A DNA stretch of 64,000 nucleotides, from assembly GCF_035594125.1 (NCBI RefSeq), contig NC_087157.1, forward strand, positions 5,897,501 through 5,961,500. The letters are read 5' to 3'. The number at the start of each line of letters is the position of its first letter. Position 1 is the stretch's first letter. The position numbers and the translations under genes were made by a program. Positions 20,801 through 35,100 of this stretch are shown piece by piece. Source of the stretch: Scylla paramamosain. Its lineage: Eukaryota; Arthropoda; Malacostraca; Decapoda; Portunidae. Below the pieces are notes generated by a model. That model saw only the letters and a program-made list of their open reading frames with translations. It ran no database searches and was not told the origin of the DNA.

Positions 20801-23230
20801 TGGATGGGTATTCACCGCCACTACCTGTCATGCTGGAAGGTTATTCACGGCCACCACCTGTCCTGCGGGACGGGTAATCACTGCCATCACCTGTCCTGCT
20901 GGACTGGTATTCAATGCCATCAACTGTCCTACTAGACGGGTATCCACCGCCATGACCACCACCTGTCCAGCTGGACGGGCATCCACCGCCACGACCTGTC
21001 CTGCTGGATGGGTATCCACTGCCACCACCTGTCCTGCTGGACGGGTATCTATTGCCACCATCTGTCCTGCAGGGCGGCGGGTACCCACCATACCCGCCGC
21101 CATGACCATCACCTATCCTGCTGGACGGATATCCACCGCCATGACTGCCACCTGTCCTGCTTCATGGGTATCCCCAGCCACCACTTGTCCTGCTAGAAGG
21201 GTATCCACCGCCATGACCATCACCTGTCGTGCTGGACGGGTATCCACCGCCACCACTTGTCCTGCTGGACGAGTGTCCACCGCCAGAACCATCACCTGTC
21301 CTGCTGGATGGGTATCTACCGCTATAAACATCACCTGTCCCGCTGAACGGGTATCCACCGCCACCACCTGTCCTGCAGGGCGGGTATCCACCGCCGTGAC
21401 TATCACCTGTCCTGCTGGACGGATATCCACAGCGACCACCTGTCCTGAAGGCCGGGTATCCACCGCTATGACCATCACCTGTCCTGCTGGACGGGTATCC
21501 ACCGCCACCACCTGTCCTGCAGGGCGGGTATCCATTACCACCACCTATCCTGCTGGACAGGAATCCACCGCCACCACTTGTCTTGCTGGACGGGTATCCA
21601 CCGCCACCACCTGTCCTGCTGGATGGGTATTCACCGCCACTACCTGTCATGCTGGAAGGTTATTCACGGCCACCACCTGTCCTGCGGGACGGGTATTCAC
21701 TGCCATCACCTGTCCTGCTGGACTGGTATTCAATGCCATCAACTGTCCTGCTAGACGGGTATCCACCGCCATGACCACCACCTGTCCAGCTGGACGGGCA
21801 TCCACCGCCACGACCTGTCCTGCTGGATGGGTATCCACTGCCACCACCTGTCCTGCTGGACGGGTATCTATTGCCACCATCTGTCCTGCAGGGCGGCGGG
21901 TACCCACCATACCCGCCGCCATGACCATCACCTATCCTGCTGGACGGATATCCACCGGCATGACTGCCACCTGTCCTGCTTCATGGGTATCCCCCGCCAC
22001 CACTTGTCCTGCTAGAAGGGTATCCACCGCCATGATCATCACCTGTCGTGCTGGACGGGTATCCACCGCCACCACTTGTCCTGCTGGACGAGTGTCCACC
22101 GCCAGACCATCACCTGTCCTGCTGGATGGGTATCTACCGCTATAAACATCACCTGTCCCGCTGAACGGGTATCCACCGCCACCACCTGTCCTGCAGGGCG
22201 GGTATCCACCGCCGTGACTATCACCTGTCCTGCTGGACGGATATCCACAGCGACCACCTGTCCTGAAGGCCGGGTATCCACCGCTATGACCATCACCTGT
22301 CCTGCTGGACGGGTATCCACCGCCACCACCTGTCCTGCAGGGCGGGTATCCATTACCACCACCTATCCTGCTGGACAGGAATCCACCGCCACCACCTGTC
22401 TTGCTGGACGGGTATCCACCGCCACCACCTGTCCTGCTGGATGGGTATTCACCGCCACTACCTGTCATGCTGGAAGGTTATTCACGGCCACCACCTGTCC
22501 TGCGGGACGGGTATTCACTGCCATCACCTGTCCTGCTGGACTGGTATTCAATGCCATCAACTGTCCTGCTAGACGGGTATCCACCGCCATGACCACCACC
22601 TGTCCAGCTGGACGGGCATCCACCGCCACGACCTGTCCTGCTGGATGGGTATCCACTGCCACCACCTGTCCTGCTGGACGGGTATCTATTGCCACCATCT
22701 GTCCTGCAGGGCGGCGGGTACCCACCATACCCGCCGCCATGACCATCACCTATCCTGCTGGACGGATATCCACCGCCATGACTGCCACCTGTCCTGCTTG
22801 ATGGGTATCCCCCGCCACCACTTGTCCTGCTATAAGGGTATCCACCGCCATGACCATCACCTGTCGTGCTGGACGGGTATCCACCGCCACCACTTGTCCT
22901 GCTGGACGAGTGTCCACCGCCAGACAATCACCTGTCCTGCCGGATGGGTATCTACCGCTATAAACATCACCTGTCCCGCTGAACGGGTATCCACCGCCAC
23001 CACCTGTCCTGCAGGGCGGGTATCCACCGCCATTACCATCACCTGTTCTGCTGGACGGGTATCCACCGCCACCACCTGTCCTGCTGGACGGGTATCTACT
23101 ACCACCACCTGTCCTGTGGACGGGTATCTACTGCCACCACCTGCCCTGCTGGATGGGTATCCACTGCCATCACCTGTCCTTTAGGACAGGTATCCACCGC
23201 CATGACTACCACCTTTTCTGCAGGACCGGT
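17840..23230. repeat. Minisatellite array 1: 33/39-bp monomers in an ~818-bp higher-order repeat
   Basis: Each monomer has a core CACCTGTCCTGC then GGACGGGTATCC then a CCGCCAC or CCGCCATGAC spacer. The short form is 33 bp, the long form 39 bp. From about 18373 a fixed series of variant monomers repeats with landmarks at about 18374, 19192, 20010, 20828, 21647 and 22465: periods of 818, 818, 818, 819 and 818 bp, so five full units plus a partial sixth. Units look about 98-99% alike by eye. The first 500 bp is less regular and matches the start of array 2. Open frames run through the array on both strands because both monomer lengths are multiples of three; they are not called as genes. Confidence 0.95.
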
Positions 23231-23234
23231 ATCC

Positions 23235-23290
23235 ATCACCATCACTACATCCCAACACCACACCCCCACGCTACCTCCCACCCTGTCCAG
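23235..23290. other. Rearrangement junction between array 1 and the second gene copy
   Basis: About 35 bp matching 8866-8900 (CATCACTACATCCC core, ending CACGCTACC) is fused to sequence matching about 10346 onward (TCCCACC, then GTCCAGTCACGATTG). The 1.45 kb between them in copy 1, with two full exons and most of a third, is missing here. Confidence 0.7.
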
Positions 23291-23373
23291 TCACGATTGA
23301 ACCGAAATATTTCTAGAATTCCGAGTGATAAAAAAAAGTCTATTGCAATATTTTTCTTGTATAGTTTATATCA

Positions 23374-23500
<127 letters not shown>

Positions 23501-25005
23501 CTTTGAACTTTCGCTTCTCAGGCTCCGGTTCACTCACGGTTCAAGTTCCAGCCAAGGCGAGGACAGAATGCCAGGTGTGTGCGCTGCAGGATCTGAATCC
23601 AGCGTCCTCCGTCAGATGAGACTATGCGTGCGGTGCGTGGAGGGAGATAAAGGGAGGGTGTCGTGAGTTCCAGGTAAGTAAACAACTCAAGTACACTACT
23701 GTGGCACTGATGACGCGACCGACAAAAAATATTAGAACAGTACTATCCAAATAGTTATGATTTCAAAAGGTATAGCGAACAACTTTTTTTAATTATAAAT
23801 TCTTATTTGCAAGAAATCAAGTATATAAAAAGACCTGAATAAAAGGACTTACTAACATCATAAGAAACGTATCATTAAATTTTGCCTTAATAGTCAAATT
23901 TCGTTCTACATGAAGTGTGGACGTACTTACCGAAAGTTTTCATGTTGGAAGAAAGGCTGAAAACCCGGGAAGTTAATTTTTGTGTAGTCTCTTGAACAGC
24001 TTCACTTGACACTGACTCTTCCGGTCCATCACACTCCGCTTTCTTGGAACATTCTTCGTCTACATTTACCATTACGGAATCAGGATCATTTTGCTTTAAG
24101 TCTTCTGATTTATGATCTCGACCACTACAAACTTTATTCTGGTCTACTGTCTGTTCTTTTCTTAAATCTGAGTCGCAATCACTGTCGACGTGGTGCCGCG
24201 ACTTGGCTTTTGGCTCCTTGACATTGCCGTCCCCACAACCTTCAGCATCACACCTGCCAGCCTCACCTCTGTCATCCGTGACCTGAGTCTCTTCGTCCTG
24301 CTTCTCCTGCTTGAAGTGAACGAATTCTAACGATATGTCAGATTTGGTAGACTTGACTTCCCCATTAACTTCCCAATGTTGCTTGCCCTGATTTTTCCAG
24401 AGCTTCGTCTCCCACTCGAGGGCTGTAGAGATAATTGGCACATGTAGGCTCACCTGCCAGTGTTCTCTGAAAGTTAAGAGAGGACTCATGGTTATAAACA
24501 ATTGTCTAATGTAATCTATCAGTTCTTAAAAAGACATTTTACAGAAAACTTTTTTTCGAAACAAATGAAGTATTGGCACCTTCAAACACATGACTGCAAA
24601 CCTACCCAGTGTGTGGCGTGACGGTGAGGTTCAGGAGACGCCGACGCTTCCCCGGCATCAGCGAGTCCACAGATACGCCAAAGATGGATTCAGAGAACTG
24701 AGTGCGCACCACCACCCCCCGTCCTGCCTCGGTTCCGGCTGCGTCTCGCTCTATACGAGGTATAAACAATCCTTTTAATTCGTTGCCTCAAGGTATATCA
24801 TAGACTCCTTTATAAAGAAATCTATGGTTGCATCTTTTAGAAAGGAAAATTACGACTCCGAATATAGCAATGCCTTTCACATTTTATGCAATTTTTATTT
24901 TTAATTATAAATATATTAATAAACTACCAAATAAAAATAAATATAGGAAGACAAGGCAACAGATAAAACTAAACATGACATACATGAAAAATAAAAAAAA
25001 ATAAA

Positions 25006-25389
<384 letters not shown>

Positions 25390-25641
25390 AGAAAATCTAT
25401 AAGGCAATATTCTCACGCTCTCTCACCTCTTCCTCGGGGCGCCACGCTACGCTCACCAACTCCTCAGCTGATCCAACGCCCCCCACATGCTGGTACCTCT
25501 GCGCCACGACTTTGAGCGCATCACCTGTGTAGCCACCTGTCACCTGGAGGACGCGACCTGAGTAATTCCCGGTGACATTGCATCCACAGTTAGTCAGGTC
25601 AGTCTGTGAACAATGACATCTTACATTAGGCGAGTGGGAGG

Positions 25642-25761
<120 letters not shown>

Positions 25762-25946
25762 TTTATTCCAGCAGGTGTTCAGCTTGAGTCTTAAATTGAA
25801 AAAAACGTCATTAAATTTAGTTAGTGTATTGTTCCTTCTTTTAAGACACGTTAGCTTATGCACCCACCCACCTGCAGAGCCAAGGTAAGGGACCGGGTGG
25901 AGAGAGAGGTCCCCACTCTGAAATACAAGAAAAGTTGAAGCTTCAG

Positions 25947-25972
25947 TCTCTCTCTCTCTCTCTCTCTCCCTC

Positions 25973-26022
<50 letters not shown>
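25947..26022. repeat. (TC)n microsatellite, copy 2
   Basis: About 76 bp of CT repeats with CCC and CTG interruptions that copy 1 (13525-13597) lacks. Confidence 0.95.
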
Positions 26023-26024
<2 letters not shown>

Positions 26025-27335
26025 ATACATTAGTTCACTTAGATATAATTTCTACCCTGACCAAACCACTTAAATGACATGTCGCTGAAGGACCACGACC
26101 AAATAGAGTCATTATATTAGATTTATAGACATGTAATAAAGAAGTGTCCAATAGCTGTTATTTTCACGCTATAGGTATATCAAATAGGGCAGTGATTCCT
26201 AACCTTTCCCAAGTTCATGCATCCTACCATGAGCTTTTGAGAAATTCATGTACCTTAGAGCTTAGGACAATGAATAGAAAGAAAATCACATTTTTCTCTA
26301 ACTTTAAGACTGAAAATATATAAGTAATAGTACTTATCTATCCATCTTCGGTGCGGCGTATTAAGTGTTACCTGAGAAATGTTTGAGTGGAGTCATCAGT
26401 TCGGTTTAACGTGTAAGCGGTGACCAGGCGGAAGGATGCTGCCGATGCCTGCTGGCTGTGTGCCGGGATCCCCACCACTGTTACCAGCAGCAGCACCGCA
26501 CCTAGAGTAAGGGAAAGATGGTTGTATGGTTTATGACAATACACATTTCATTCGTTCATGTAGATTATCTTTGTAGTGTCGAGTACAATAATTTCGGATT
26601 AGTGATGATTATAGATAGAGTTTCTTTATAGCGGTAAGTTCGATAATTACAGAATAGTTTACCACTTCCAACGCAATCGCAGAATAATTCCTCTTGGAAG
26701 TTGATAATCTGCGTATAGTGTCGTACAATAATCACACACCAGTTCCTTTAGGTAAACTATTTGTTATATTGGCTAATATGATAATTATAGAATGGTCACT
26801 CAACAATGTTTCCACTAGGACGAACAACCCCACTCGATTATGAAACCTCAGTTCCATGGTATAGCAGGTCGACGTTTTACTTAAAGAATATCCACACCTT
26901 TCCAGTTTTGGATGCTAACCGGGGTAACTCAATCATCTTCCAAGACTGAATAACATTATGCTTGTGGCGCTTCCTGGCTTTCCACTTTCCCTTACATATC
27001 CAGTCACGCGGCAATTTCAAAATACACGTTAGAATATTTTCGCGAACGGTGAGTTTATTTGACGGTTTAAAATTGTTTGGATTTCTCTCTTACTTGAATC
27101 ACGGTTGGTAAAATAAAGTGAGGATGTTGTGAAAGAACAAGAAAAGAATGTTCCCTCGTGCAATTGTGGGGCGTGTGGGGGCACCTGGCAGCTCCCCTAC
27201 TCCCCTTCCTTTAAAATAGTCTCCACCTCACGTAGTCACTGCTGCAGACGATGGGAGACGGCAGTTTGGTGTCATTCGCAAATTTACTGACGTCACTACT
27301 CACTAGTAATTCCGGAATATAATGATGCTAATAAT

Positions 27336-27472
27336 GGAGGAGGAGGTGAGAAGAAACACAAGTGCTGGGAGGATAGTTTATTCCCGACTAGCTTCGCACA
27401 AGCTTCTTCAGGGGAACTAGTCGGGAATAAACTCACCTCCCAACACTTGTATTTCTTCTCACCTCCTCCTCC
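27336..27472. repeat. Large imperfect inverted repeat (hairpin), copy 2
   Basis: Same 60-bp arms and short loop as at 15981-16117, with small differences near the loop (GCTTCGCAC instead of GTTTCCCAC). It shows that the hairpin predates the segmental duplication. Confidence 0.75.
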
Positions 27473-27489
27473 AGCTTGTCGGAATGTCT

Positions 27490-27535
27490 GAACAACAACA
27501 ACAATAATAATAATAATAATAACAACAACAACAAC

Positions 27536-27594
<59 letters not shown>

Positions 27595-27835
27595 TAATTA
27601 TAATAATAATAATAATAAGAAGAAGAAGAAGAAGAAAAAGAAGAAGCGGAAGAACAAAAAACAAGAAGAAGAAGAAGAAGAAGAAGAAGTTGAAGAAGAA
27701 GAAGAAAAAAAAAAAAAGAAGAAGAAGCAGAAGAAGAAGAAGAAGAAGAAGAAGAAGAAGAAGAAGAAGAAGAAGAAGAAGAAAAAGAAGAAAAAGATGA
27801 TGATGAAGAAGTAAAAAATAAATAAATAAATAAAC
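27490..27835. repeat. Compound AAC/AAT/GAA triplet tract, copy 2
   Basis: Counterpart of 16137-16455, with a longer and reordered AAC/AAT part and a shorter GAA part. Confidence 0.95.
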
Positions 27836-29189
27836 AAATGAAAATAACAATGAATTCAAGGACAATAGTTACTCATATAACTTCTAAGATTTGTTCTAGA
27901 GCAAACATAAAGTGACCTGAAAAAAATAAATAAATGCAGCAGCTCAGTGATCCAAGACGGAGGGCAGTCCGATGTGCTACTGACAGACTGCGAAATTACT
28001 TCCACACACCAGCAGACAAAATGTGAACAAACTTGTAACTTTAAAACTTTTTTCCCTAAACCCTTGAAACAGCTATTCTTTGTCAAATGAACGGTTGCCA
28101 CTCAACACTGAAGAACCAGTGCCAGGACCTGCTCAAGCTGTCGGTGGTGTTCCCAGTTTTTACAAGTCTATCAAGATGGCTGCCATTCCTACGATGCTCA
28201 CTCTCAGCCTGAAAGAAAGAAAAGGAACAAACGCAGAAGGAAAACCTTGGAAGTAATATAAAGCGATATATGGAAGAAACAAAGATGTAAATATTTGCCA
28301 TCATGCTTACCACGTCATCAATATTCTCCTAATTATTATAAATTCTTGTTATAGTTAGAATAATGCTGGAAGAGAGATTTATAGTTACAATAATGCTGGA
28401 AGAGAGAATTAATAAGAAGCAGGTACAAGGAGCCAGTAGGCTAGTAGTAGTAGTGACAATGTGCATATAAAGTATACACACTACAATCAATTTCCAATTA
28501 TTTATTTTATTTATTTTTTCTTAAGCCCCAGTTAAATCTGCACACACATGTGCACTCTCTTTTTTTTTTATGCTGCTGCTGCTTCACTTTCTTCTTCTTC
28601 TTAAACCCACACCTTCCTGTTATGGCAAAACAGCCCCTCCAAACAAACCTTCCACACACCGTGCCTTCTCTCCCCTCACCCTTCACGCCCCAAACCTGCG
28701 ATCCCTTCCTCACCATCTCTCTTCACTCAATCTACAAATGTCTTGTCGCACCGATGAGGATCACAATAAGTATTTAATTTTAAAATCGTTTTATACGAAA
28801 AAAAGTTTGTTTACCCCAACGTCCAGCTCTCGTAGCAGGAGGGGGTGAGGATCGCACAGACCAGGGCGAGGTTCCCCAAGTGGGACTCAGCCCAGCAGTA
28901 TGCCTGCACCAGGGCAGAGTCGGCCGCTGCCAGGGACGACTAACCTATCAGTTCAGGGAGAGTCACGAGGCAAGCCACCAGGGAACAGCAAAAGTAGAAT
29001 AAACTAAGAGAAAATCTGACACATCCTCACACAATGAAGACGCGATGGACGTCATCCACTTCGTGAAGGGCGTCCTTCAGTGAAAACAGAACATTGGAAA
29101 GGAAACCGTCAAATGAAAAGAAGGAGTACTCCTGAACCACAGCACCTCAGTGGAGGGAGAATGATATTGGAAGTCAATTCTGCGGGACG

Positions 29190-32100
29190 GGCCGGTGTCC
29201 ACCACCACCACCTGTCCTGCAGGATAGGTATCCACCGCCACGACCATCACCTGTCCTGCAGGGCGGGTATACACCGCCACCACCTGTCCTGTAGGACGGA
29301 TATCCACCGCCATGACCACCACCTGTCCTGCAGGACGGGTATCCACCGCCACCACCTGTCCTGTAGGACGGATATCCACCGCCACCACCTGTCCTGTAGG
29401 ACGGGTATCCACCGCCACCACCTGACCTGTAGGACGGGTATCCACCGCCATCACTTGTCCTGTAGGACGGGTATAAACCGCGACGACCATCACCTGTCGT
29501 GCTGGACGGGTATCCACCGCCATGAACATCACCTGTCCTGCAGGCCGGGTATCCACCGCCACCATCTGTCCTTGTAGGACGTGTATTCACCGCCACCACC
29601 TGTCCTGTACGAAGGGTATCTAGCGCCACCACTGTCCTGCAGAGCGGGTATCCACCGCCACCGCCTGCCCTGCAGGACGAGTATCCACCGCCACCACCTC
29701 TACTGCTGGACGGGTATTCACCGCCACTACCTGTCATGCTGGAAGGTTATCCACGGCCACCACCTGTCCTGCAGGACGGGTATTCACTGCCATCACCTGC
29801 CCTGCTGGACTGGTATTCAATGCCATCACCTGTCCTGCTAGACGGGTATCCACCGCCATGACCACCACCTGTCCAGCTGGACGGGCATCCACCGCCACGA
29901 CCTGTCCTGCTGGTTGGGTATCCACTGCCACCACCTGTCCTGCTGGACGGGTATCTATTGCCACCATCTGTCCTGCAGGGCGGCGGGTACCCACCATACC
30001 CGCCGCCATGACCATCACCTATCCTGCTGGACTGATATCCACCGCCATGACTGCCACCTGTCCAGCTGGACGGGCATCCACCGCCACGACCTGTCCTGCT
30101 GGATGGGTATCCACTGCCACCACCTGTCCTGCTGGACGGGTATCTATTGCCACCATCTGTCCTGCAGGGCGGCGGGTACCCACCATACCTGCCGCCATGA
30201 CCATCACCTATCCTGCTGGACTGATATCCACCGCCATGACTGCCACCTGTCCTGCTGGACGGGTATCCCCCGCCACCACTTGTCCTGCTGGACGGGTATC
30301 CACCGCCATGACCATCACCTGTCGTGCTGGACGGGTATCCACCGCCACCACTTGTCCTGCTGGACGAGTGTCCACCGCCAGACCATCACCTGTCCTGCTG
30401 GATGGGTATCTACCGCCATAAGCATCACCTGTCCTGCTGAACGGGTATCCACCGCCACCACCTGTCCTGCAGGGCGGGTATCCACCGCCGTGACTATCAC
30501 CTGTCCTGCTGGACGGGTATCCACAGCGACCACCTGACCTGAAGGCCGGGTATCCACCGCCATGACAATCACCTGTCCTGCTGGACGGGTATCCACCGCC
30601 ACCACCTGTCCTGCAGGGCGGGTATCCATTACCACCACCTATCCTACTCGACAGGAATCCACCGCCACCACCTGTCTTGCTGGACGGGTATCCACCGCCA
30701 CCACCTGTCCTGCTGGACGGGTATTCACCGCCACTACCTGTCATGCTGGAAGGTTATCCACGGCCACTACCTGTCCTGCGGGACGGGTATTCACTGCCAT
30801 CACCTGTCCTGCTGGACTGTTATTCAATGCCATCAACTGTCCTGCTAGACGGGTATCCACCGCCATGACCACCACCTGTCCAGCTGGACGGGCATCCACC
30901 GCCACCACCTGTCCTGCTGGACGGGTATCCACTGCCACCACCTGTCCTGCTGGACGGGTATCTATTGCCACCATCTGTCTTGCAGGGCGGGTATCCACCA
31001 TACCCGCCGCCATGACCATTACCTATCCTGCTGGACGGGTATCCACCGCCATGACTACCACCTGTCCTGCTGGATGGGTATCCACCGCCACCACCTGTCC
31101 TGCTGGATGGTTATGCAGAGCCACCACCTGTCTTGCTGGACGGGTATCCACCGCCATGACCATCACCTGTCGTGCTGGACGGGTATCCACCGCCACCTCT
31201 TGTCCTGCTGGACGAGTGTCCACCGCCATGACCATCACCTGTCCTGCTGGATGGGTATCCACCGCCACCACCTGTCCTGCTGGACGGGTATTCACCGCCA
31301 CTACCTGTCATGCTGGAAGGTTATCCACGGCCACTACCTGTCCTGCGGGACGGGTATTCACTGCCATCACCTGTCCTGCTGGACTGTTATTCAATGCCAT
31401 CAACTGTCCTGCTAGACGGGTATCCACCGCCATGACTACCACCTGTCCAGCTGGACGGGCATCCACCGCCACCACCTGTCCTGCTGGATGGGTATCCACT
31501 GCCACCACCTGTCCTGCTGGACGGGTATCTATTGCCACCATCTGTCCTGCAGGGCGGCGGGTACCCACCATACCCGCCGCCATGACCATCACCTATCCTG
31601 CTGGACTGATATCCACCGCCATGACTGCCATCTGTCCTGCTGGACGGGTATCCCCCGCCACCACTTGTCCTGCTAGACGGGTATCCACCGCCATGACCAT
31701 CACCTGTCGTGCTGGACGGGTATCCACCGCCACCACTTGTCCTGCTGGACGAGTGTCCACCGCCAGACCATCACCTGTCCTGCTGGATGGGTATCTACCG
31801 CCATAACCATCACCTGTCCTGCTGAACGGGTATCCACCGCCACCACCTGTCCTGCAGGGCGGGTATCCACCGCCGTGACTATCACCTGTCCTGCTGGACG
31901 GGTATCCACAGCGATCACCTGTCCTGAAGGCCGGGTATCCACCGCCATGACAATCACCTGTCCTGCTGGACGGGTATCCACCGCCACCACCTGTCCTGAA
32001 GGCCGGGTATCCACCGCCATGACAATCACCTGTCCTGCTGGACGGGTATCCACCGCCACCACCTGTCCTGCAGGGCGGGTATCCATTACCACCACCTATC

Positions 32101-35100
32101 CTGCTGGACAGGAATCCATCGCCACCACCTGTCTTGCTGGACGGATATCCACCGCCACCACCTGTCCTGCTGGATGGGTATTCACCGCCACTACCTGTCA
32201 TGCTGGAAGGTTATCCACGGCCACCAACTGTCCTGCGGGACGGGTATTCACTGCCATCACCTGTCCTGCTGGACTGGTATTCAATGCCATCAACTGTCCT
32301 GCTAGACGGGTATCCACCGCCATGACCACCACCTGTCCAGCTGGACGGGCATCCACCGCCACCACCTGTCCTGCTGGACGGGTATCCACTGCCACCACCT
32401 GTCCTGCTGGACGGGTATCTATTGCCACCATCTGTCCTGCAGGGCGGGTATCCACCATACCCGCCGCCATGACCATCACCTATCCTGCTGGACGGGTATC
32501 CACCGCCATGACTGCCACCTGTCCTGCTGGACGGGTATCCACCGCCATGACTACCACCTGTCCTGCTGGACGGGTATCCACCGCCACCACCTGTCCTGCA
32601 GGGCGGGTATCCACCGCCACGACCATCATCTATCTTGCTGGAAGGGTATTCACCGCCATGACTACCACCTGTCCTGCTGGATGGGTATCCACCGCCACCA
32701 CCTGTCCTGCTGGATGGTTATGCAGAGCCACCAACTGTCTTGCTTGACGGGTATCCACCGCCATGACTACCACCTGTCCTGCTAAACGGGTATCCGCCGC
32801 CACCACTTGTCCTGCTGGACGAGTGTCCACCGACATGATCATCACCTGTCCTGCTGGATGGGTATCCACCGCCACCAGCTGTCCTGCATGGCGGGTATCC
32901 ACCGCCGTGACTATCACCTGTCCTGCTGGACGGGTATCCACAGCCACCACCTGTCCTGAAGGCCGGGTATCCACCACCATGACCATCACCTGTCCTGCTG
33001 GACGGGTATCCACCGCCACCACCTGTCCTGCGGGGCGGGTATCCATTACCACCACCTATCCTGCTGGACAGGAATCCACCGCCACCACCTGTCTTGCTGA
33101 ACGGGTATCCACCGCCACCACCTGTCCTGCTGGACGGGTATTCACCGCCACTACCTGTCATGCTGGAAGGTTATCCACGGCCACCACCTGTCCTGCAGGA
33201 CGGGTATTCACTGCCACCACCTGTCCTTCTGGACTGGTATTCAATGCCATCACCTGTCCTGCTAGACGGGTATCCACCGCCATGACCACCACCTGTCCAG
33301 CTGGACAGGCATCCACCGCCACCACCTGTCCTGCTGGACGGGTATCCACTGCCACCACCTGTCCTGCTGGACGGGTATCTATTGCCACCATCTGTCTTGC
33401 AGGGCGGGTATCCACCATACCCGCCGCCATGACCATTACCTATCCTGCTGGACGGGTATCCACCGCCATGACTACCACCTGTCCTGCTGGATGGGTATCC
33501 ACCGCCACCACCTGTCCTGGTGGATGGTTATGCAGAGCCACCACCTGTCTTGCTGGACGGGTATCCACCGCCATGACCATCACCTGTCGTGCTGGACGGG
33601 TATCCACCGCCACCTCTTGTCCTGCTGGACGAGTGTCCACCGCCATGACCATCACCTGTCCTGCTGGACGGGTATTCACTGCCATCACCTGTCCTGCTGG
33701 ACGGGTAATCACTGACACCACCTGTCCTGCAGGTCCGGTATCTACCGCCACCACCTGTCCTGCTGGACTGGGATCCACCGCCACCACCTGTCCTGCTGGA
33801 TGGGGATCCACCGCCACCACCTGTCCTGCTGGACGGGTATCCCCCGCCACCACTTGTCCTGCTGGACGGGTATCCACCGCCATGACCATCACCTGTCGTG
33901 CTGGACGGGTATCCACCACCACCACTTGTCCTGCTGGACGAGTGTCCACCGCCATGACCATCACCTGTCCTGCTGGATGGGTATCTACCGCCATGACTAT
34001 CACCTGTCCTGCTGAACGGGTATCCACCGCCACCACCTGTCCTGCAGGGCGGGTGTCCACCGCCGTGACTATCACCTGTCCTGCTGGACGGGTATCCACA
34101 GCCACCACCTGTCCTGAAGGCCGGGTATCCACCGCCATGACCATCACCTGTGCTGCTGGACGGGTATCCACCGCCACCACCTGTCCTGCAGGGCGGGTAT
34201 CCATTACCACCACCTATCCTACTGGACAGGAATCCACAGCCACCACCTGTCTTGCTGGACGGGTATCCACCGCCACCACCTGTCCTGCTGGACGGGTATT
34301 CACCGCCACTACCTGTCATGCTGGAAGGTTATCCACGGCCACCACCTGTCCTGCGGGACGGGTATTCACTGCCATCACCTGTCCTGCTGGACTGGTATTC
34401 AATGCCATCACCTGTCCTGATAGACGGGTATCCATCGCCATGGCCACCACCTGTCCAGCTGGACGGGCATCCACTGCCACCACCTGTCCTGCTGGATGGG
34501 TATCCACTGCCACCATTTGTCCTGCTTGACTGGTATTCAATCCCATCACCTGTCCTGATAGACGGGTATCCACCGCCATGACCACCACCTGTCCAGCTGG
34601 ACGGGCATCCACCGCCGCCACCTGTCCTGCTGGACGGGTATCCACTGCCACCACCTGTCCTGCTGGACGGGTATCTATTGCCACCATCTATCCTTCAGGG
34701 CGGGTATCCGCCATAACCGCCGCCATGACCATCACCTATCCTGCTGGAGGGGTATCCACCGCCATGACTGCCACCTGTCCTACTGGACGGGTATCCACCG
34801 CCATGACTACCACCTGTCCTGCTGGACGGGTATCCACCGCCACCACCTGTCTTGCAGGGCGGGCATCCACCGCCACGACCATCATCTGTCTTGCTGGAAG
34901 AGTATTCACCGCCATGACTACCACCTGTCCTGCTGGATGGGTATCCACCGCCACCACCTGTCCTGCTGGATGGTTATGCAGAGCCACCACCTGTCTTGCT
35001 GGACGGGTACCCACCGCCATGACTACCACCTTCCCTGCTGAACGGGTATCCGCCGCCACCACTTGTCCTGCTGGACGGGTATCCACCGCCATGACCATCA

